A stretch of DNA of 64,000 nucleotides from contig NZ_JBBKTT010000001.1 in the NCBI RefSeq assembly GCF_037892425.1, forward strand, positions 2,542,001 through 2,606,000, written 5' to 3'. The notes below the pieces were generated by a model. The model worked only from the letters and a program-made list of their open reading frames with translations, made no database searches and was not told where the DNA came from. Positions 60,132 through 64,000 of this stretch are shown here, in pieces. Numbering within the stretch: position 1 is the first letter of the stretch; each line of letters opens with the position of its first letter. Position numbers and translations under genes: made by a program. This stretch comes from Lacibacter sp. H375 (GTDB lineage Bacteria > Bacteroidota > Bacteroidia > Chitinophagales > Chitinophagaceae).

Positions 60132-60240
60132 TGGCAAAGTATGCAATAAACGTTAGTCCGAAACCCTTTCTAAAGTTTCCAATCCTGTGAAAATCTAAAG
60201 AGAGAACCCTGGACGGATATTTATTTTACCATGCTTTGCT
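60132..60240 (+). repeat. Array unit 4
   Basis: Outer stem GGCAAAGTATG with CATGCTTTGCT. The centre is almost the same as unit 2. The spacer before it (60092-60131) is unrelated to the first two spacers. Confidence 0.75.
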
Positions 60241-60271
60241 TTGTTTCTCTTGGTCCGTACTCTATCCTGTT

Positions 60272-60301
60272 GCCCCCCATTGGTTCGGGGGGCTTTTTTT
60301 T
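60272..60301 (+). terminator. Strong intrinsic terminator after the array
   Basis: GCCCCCC / GGGGGGC with an 8-nt loop followed by eight T. On - no T-run follows the stem, so it serves + strand transcription that crosses the array. Confidence 0.92.
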
Positions 60302-60305
60302 GTTC

Positions 60306-63140
60306 TTACAGTTCAACTTTTAGAAATCTTGCAGTGTGGCTTGCTTTACAATTGAGCAAATCTTCCGGTGTTCCTTCAAATAAAATTTCACCGCCACCAT
60401 CGCCGCCTTCAGGACCAAGATCAATAATATGATCTGCAACTTTAATTACATCCATATTGTGTTCAATTACCAATACTGTATTACCTCTATCGGTTAATTT
60501 ATTAAGGACATCAAGTAAGTGTTGAATATCCTGGAAATGTAAACCTGTAGTTGGTTCATCAAGAATATAAAATGTTTTGCCCGTATCTTTTTTCGCAAGC
60601 TCTGTTGATAGTTTTACACGTTGTGCTTCACCACCGCTCAATGTAACTGCACTTTGCCCGAGTGTGATGTAACCAAGCCCCACATCTTCCAATACTTTTA
60701 TTTTACGATAGAGGTAAGGAACTGGTTGAAAAAACTCCACTGCTTCTTCCACCGTCATATCCAATATGTCTGCAATTGATTTCCCTTTATAACGAATCTC
60801 CAGTGTTTCCCGGTTATAACGTTTGCCGTTACATTTTTCGCAATGTACATATACATCTGGTAAGAAATTCATTTCAATAACCCGCATTCCACCACCTTCA
60901 CAAACATCGCACCTTCCTGTCTTTACGTTGAATGAAAAACGACCTGCATTATAACCCCTGATCTTTGCTTCAGGTATTGCTGCAAATAATGTCCTTATCT
61001 CTGTAAAGAATCCGCAATAAGTGGCAGGGTTGCTTCTTGGTGTACGACCAATAGGCGACTGATCAATTTCAATCACCTTGTCAATATGTTCCAATCCTTT
61101 AATGCTTTTGTAGGGCATTGGATTGGCTTTTGAATCGTAACAATATTTGCTAAGGATAGGATAAAGTGTTTCGTTGATGAGTGTACTCTTGCCACTTCCA
61201 CTAACACCGGTAACAACAATCAGCTTACCCAACGGAAATTTAGCACTCACATTATTGAGATTGTTACCGCTTGCACCTTTCAACTCAATCGATTTTCCGT
61301 TTCCTTTTCTACGCTCTTTCGGCACGGGTATTGATTTTTCGCCGTTCAGGTATTTGGCGGTATCACTTTTTGATTCAAGTACATCCTTTGGTGATCCGGC
61401 AGATACAATTGTTCCACCATGTTTACCAGCTTGCGGACCAACATCAATTAAATGATCAGCAGCAAGCATAATATCTTTATCATGTTCAACAACAAGCACA
61501 CTGTTGCCTACATCACGAAGATTTTTTAATGCTTCAATCAAACGATGGTTATCACGTTGATGCAAACCAATACTTGGTTCATCTAAAATATACGTGATGC
61601 CCTGCAGTTGAGAGCCGATCTGTGTTGCTAAACGTATACGCTGACTTTCGCCTCCACTCAATGTTCTGCTTGAACGGTTGAGTGTGAGATAAGTTAAACC
61701 AACGTTCAATAAAAATTGTAATCGTTCCCTGATCTCTTTCAACACATCTTTGGCGATGGCTGCCTGTTTGTTACTGATACGAAGCTCCAAACCATCGAAC
61801 CATGCAGCAAGATTATCAAGATTCAAATCACTTAATTCAGAAATATTGCGGTCTTCAATCTTAAACCAAAGACTTTCTTTTTTCAGTCTTGCACCATTAC
61901 AACTTCCACAGGTTTGTAATGTCATGAATTGCGTTACCCATTCACGTAACCCTTCTGTACTGGTTGTAGAAACAAACCAACGTTTTAACATCGGGATGAT
62001 GCCTTCGTAACTGCCTGTGTATTCATGCGGAACCGTTTCATCACTTGCATCGACTTCCAATGTTGCACTGATATTCTTATCGCCAAACAACAAAAGGTCA
62101 AGTTGTTCTTTTGGAAGTTTGTCAACCGGCACATCTAATTTGATTTTATATTTTTTTGCAAAAGCAATTACTTGTTGAAACACACTTGCATCACGTTCTT
62201 CACCTAATGGTGCAATGCCACCTTCCTTTACAGTTAGTGTTTGATCAGGCAGCACGAGCTCCATATCTATGGTATACACATTACCCAATCCTTTACAGGT
62301 TGGGCATGCGCCATAAGGAGAGTTAAATGAAAATGCATTGGGTGATGGTTCTTCATAACTCAGCCCGGTATCTTCACACATCAATTGTTTTGAATAAGAA
62401 ACAACGCCACTCTTTTCTGTTTCAATAAACATCAGGTCTTTCCCGATTTTCAATGTTTGTTGCACGCTCTGGCTGATACGCACCCGAAAATCATCACTCA
62501 CTTTCAAACGATCAACCACTACTTCAATATCATGGATCTTATAACGGTCAACCTGCATCTTAGGGGTAATGTCCTGTATCTCGCCATCAACCCTAACTTT
62601 TACATAGCCTTTCTTACGAATGTCTTCAAACAATTCACGATAATGTCCTTTACGTCCTCTTACCAACGGAGCAAGTAATGAAACTTTTTGTCCATCAAAA
62701 CGATTGAAAATATTTTCTACAATTTCTTCTTCACTCCACTTCACCATTTTCTTTCCTGTGTTATAGGAATAAGCTTCACTCGCTCTTGCATAGAGCAGGC
62801 GAAGGAAATCATACACTTCAGTAATTGTTCCTACAGTTGAGCGTGGATTTTTATTGGTTGTTTTTTGTTCAATGGAAATAACAGGAGATAGGCCGGTGAT
62901 CTTATCAACATCAGGCCGCTCCATATCGCCCACAAACTGCCGGGCATATGCGCCAAATGTTTCCATGTAGCGGCGTTGTCCTTCAGCATAAATTGTATCG
63001 AATGCCAAAGATGATTTTCCACTGCCGCTAATACCGGTAATCACCACCAGTTTGTTCTTGGGAATACTTACATCAATGTTTTTCAGGTTATGCACCCTTG
63101 CTCCCGATACTTCTATCTGATCATTAGTTGAGTCGCTCAT
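60306..63140 (-). CDS. uvrA: Excinuclease ABC subunit A
   Basis: 944 residues, the usual length. Two ABC ATPase modules are present: Walker A GISGSGKS near residue 38 and GVSGSGKST in the second half; signature [20 protein letters not shown] and [20 protein letters not shown]. Zinc-binding CxxC pairs are seen in [28 protein letters not shown], and CDVCEGGGM with [10 protein letters not shown]. It is the damage-recognition ATPase of nucleotide excision repair. It is convergent with the array transcript; the stop lies 5 bp from the T-tract of that terminator. Confidence 0.98.
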   Translation of the reverse strand: MSDSTNDQIEVSGARVHNLKNIDVSIPKNKLVVITGISGSGKSSLAFDTIYAEGQRRYMETFGAYARQFVGDMERPDVDKITGLSPVISIEQKTTNKNPRSTVGTITEVYDFLRLLYARASEAYSYNTGKKMVKWSEEEIVENIFNRFDGQKVSLLAPLVRGRKGHYRELFEDIRKKGYVKVRVDGEIQDITPKMQVDRYKIHDIEVVVDRLKVSDDFRVRISQSVQQTLKIGKDLMFIETEKSGVVSYSKQLMCEDTGLSYEEPSPNAFSFNSPYGACPTCKGLGNVYTIDMELVLPDQTLTVKEGGIAPLGEERDASVFQQVIAFAKKYKIKLDVPVDKLPKEQLDLLLFGDKNISATLEVDASDETVPHEYTGSYEGIIPMLKRWFVSTTSTEGLREWVTQFMTLQTCGSCNGARLKKESLWFKIEDRNISELSDLNLDNLAAWFDGLELRISNKQAAIAKDVLKEIRERLQFLLNVGLTYLTLNRSSRTLSGGESQRIRLATQIGSQLQGITYILDEPSIGLHQRDNHRLIEALKNLRDVGNSVLVVEHDKDIMLAADHLIDVGPQAGKHGGTIVSAGSPKDVLESKSDTAKYLNGEKSIPVPKERRKGNGKSIELKGASGNNLNNVSAKFPLGKLIVVTGVSGSGKSTLINETLYPILSKYCYDSKANPMPYKSIKGLEHIDKVIEIDQSPIGRTPRSNPATYCGFFTEIRTLFAAIPEAKIRGYNAGRFSFNVKTGRCDVCEGGGMRVIEMNFLPDVYVHCEKCNGKRYNRETLEIRYKGKSIADILDMTVEEAVEFFQPVPYLYRKIKVLEDVGLGYITLGQSAVTLSGGEAQRVKLSTELAKKDTGKTFYILDEPTTGLHFQDIQHLLDVLNKLTDRGNTVLVIEHNMDVIKVADHIIDLGPEGGDGGGEILFEGTPEDLLNCKASHTARFLKVEL

Positions 63141-63425
63141 AATTTACTGCTGCCGACCTTTTACGACCGGATAGCGAATTTACAGTGAAATCCTTTACTA
63201 AAATTATTAGGTTTTAGAAATGCCCTTCTTTGGTTTCCAGAAGATTGGGTGTTTAATCAGACAGGGAGACTTAAAGCTGGATAGTTCAACGTAACTGAAG
63301 TGGGTCAATATTAAATAATTGTTATGTGGAAAACTAGGTCGTTTTCATATTTTGATTTGGCCGGCTTCATGCTAACTTAATGTTCAATTACGACCTGCCA
63401 ATCATACAAGCAAAAAACTTACACT

Positions 63426-63884
63426 ATGGGTATAGCCGTTTACAACGCCGTTCCGATGATACTTCACGACGGTCAGAGAGAACATCGCTTCACCTTAAAA
63501 TTAAACCCCGCAACCGAGAGCTTCCGACTTGAAAGCGGAATGATCAAACGCAGCATTTTCATTGGCAAACGTATGTTTAACCGTTTGTTTCAATTTGTGC
63601 GAAATGAGTATGGTTACACGTTGGGCCGCATCCAATATGACGATGATCAAATGAAAAAAGGTTCTGCGGTTACTGAAGAGCACGATCAGTTCAGGTTTAT
63701 TATCAATGAACAAGATGGCATTGAAGTAATGCTGGAAAATGAAGCTGTTCCATTAAAAAAGGTATCGGCATCTATTCCACTTCGTTACGAAAATGAAATG
63801 GAGAAAAAAGCACACCTGCGTGCACTCATCCCATCAGTAATTGCAGCATTGATCCTTACAAGGGAAATGCAACCGGCACTGTAA
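63426..63884 (+). CDS. Uncharacterised 152-residue protein
   Basis: A soluble, mixed alpha/beta-looking protein without signal peptide or clear membrane segment, although the C-terminus LRALIPSVIAALILTREM is fairly hydrophobic. Notable blocks are YNAVPMILHDGQREHRFTLK and FQFVRNEYGYTLGRIQYDDD. No family recognised. It is a single gene divergent from uvrA across a 285-bp gap in which I see no clear promoter. Confidence 0.7.
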   Translation: MGIAVYNAVPMILHDGQREHRFTLKLNPATESFRLESGMIKRSIFIGKRMFNRLFQFVRNEYGYTLGRIQYDDDQMKKGSAVTEEHDQFRFIINEQDGIEVMLENEAVPLKKVSASIPLRYENEMEKKAHLRALIPSVIAALILTREMQPAL

Positions 63885-63903
63885 CAACTGTTAGTGAAAG
63901 ATA

Positions 63904-63936
63904 TTTTGCATTTTGCAGTTTTTGCCGCTAACTTTG
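63904..63936 (+). promoter_or_regulatory. Bacteroidota-type promoter TTTTG-N20-TAACTTTG
   Basis: TTTTG at 63904 and TAACTTTG at 63929, 20 bp apart. It lies 22 bp before the start codon at 63959 and probably drives the gene that runs out of the window. Confidence 0.65.
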
Positions 63937-63958
63937 CTGCAGTTCTTTTAACACCGGT

Positions 63959-64000
63959 ATGAAAATACTGGTCCGCTTATCAAGAAAGGCAGAGGGTAAT
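63959..64000 (+). CDS. 5' end of a gene cut by the window edge
   Basis: ATG 63959 opens a frame (KILVRLSRKAEGN) that continues past the end. It is preceded by a well-formed promoter. Too short to identify. Confidence 0.5.
   Translation, partial: MKILVRLSRKAEGN

Larger units (their letters stand above)
59683..60240 (+). repeat. Tandem array of four structured ~108-nt units (period about 150 nt)
   Basis: Four copies start about 148, 149 and 152 nt apart. Each begins with GCAAAGTATG (unit 3: ACGAAGTATG), continues with the near-invariant CAATAAACGTTAGTCCG, has a variable central hairpin, then GAGAACC and GATATTTATTT, and closes with CATGCTTTGC (unit 3: CATGCTTCGT), the inverse of its start. 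Units 2 and 4 are nearly identical; unit 3 has a diverged centre. The first two spacers (41 nt each) are also alike (CTTTTAATTACA, CTATATGTAAACTC); the third differs. No long frame covers the array. An intrinsic terminator on + follows 31 bp later, suggesting transcription as RNA, perhaps from the beta-barrel gene promoter. Confidence 0.85.

Noticed and set aside
59683-60240. CRISPR array
   Set aside because: Repeat units are over 100 nt with internal structure, two spacers are alike, only four copies exist and no cas gene is nearby.

Overview
The window is chromosomal DNA of a Bacteroidota bacterium, most likely a member of the Chitinophagaceae or a close relative. The evidence is paired SusC/SusD outer-membrane genes, lipoproteins with the -SC/-GC lipobox, a type IX secretion sorting domain, starts without clear Shine-Dalgarno sites, and several matches to the Bacteroidota promoter (TTG-N19/20-TAnnTTTG). 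No rRNA, tRNA, CRISPR array, phage or transposase gene was seen.

Layout. (1) 1-15.7 kb: a pectin or rhamnogalacturonan-type carbohydrate locus. It holds the end of an Asp/Glu-racemase-like gene, a BASS-family transporter, GH105, a frameshifted GH2 beta-galactosidase, a beta-propeller glycosidase, a GH106 alpha-L-rhamnosidase and a DUF5703/GH95-like protein, all on +. A divergent sialate-O-acetylesterase-like gene and an AraC regulator follow. A palindromic repeat (ACCACAGAGACACAAAGGC type) occurs four times here and even supplies signal-peptide and C-terminal codons. (2) 15.7-17.3 kb: recN. (3) 18.0-37.3 kb: a ten-gene + strand operon with two successive SusC-SusD-fasciclin lipoprotein modules, DUF5007- and DUF5008-like surface lipoproteins, an M60 (enhancin/mucinase-like) metallopeptidase and two alkaline-phosphatase-fold/LamG lipoproteins whose metal sites look degenerate. 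No glycoside hydrolase is present, so the target may be a glycoprotein or peptide. (4) 37.4-40.9 kb: zinc-ribbon coiled-coil protein, Nif3-like protein, a small lipoprotein and a LysR regulator. (5) 41.0-45.9 kb: leucine operon leuC-leuD-(leuA-like)-leuB, divergent from the LysR gene. (6) 46.0-63.9 kb: housekeeping genes (peroxiredoxin, RlmI-like methyltransferase, grpE-dnaJ, aspS, rarA, an M28 peptidase, a GNAT acetyltransferase, an outer-membrane beta-barrel, uvrA) mixed with small unknown membrane proteins, a T9SS sorting domain with almost no cargo, and a lipoprotein gene interrupted by one in-frame TGA.

The most unusual structure lies between the beta-barrel gene and uvrA (59.68-60.24 kb). 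It is a tandem array of four units of about 108 nt, spaced about 150 nt apart. Each unit is closed by an inverted repeat, one unit shows a compensatory double change in that stem, and the array is followed on + by a strong intrinsic terminator. It looks like an array of structured RNA or DNA elements that I cannot assign to a known family. Three further imperfect palindromes of unrelated sequence but similar build sit in the leuC/leuD, leuA/leuB and grpE/dnaJ gaps.
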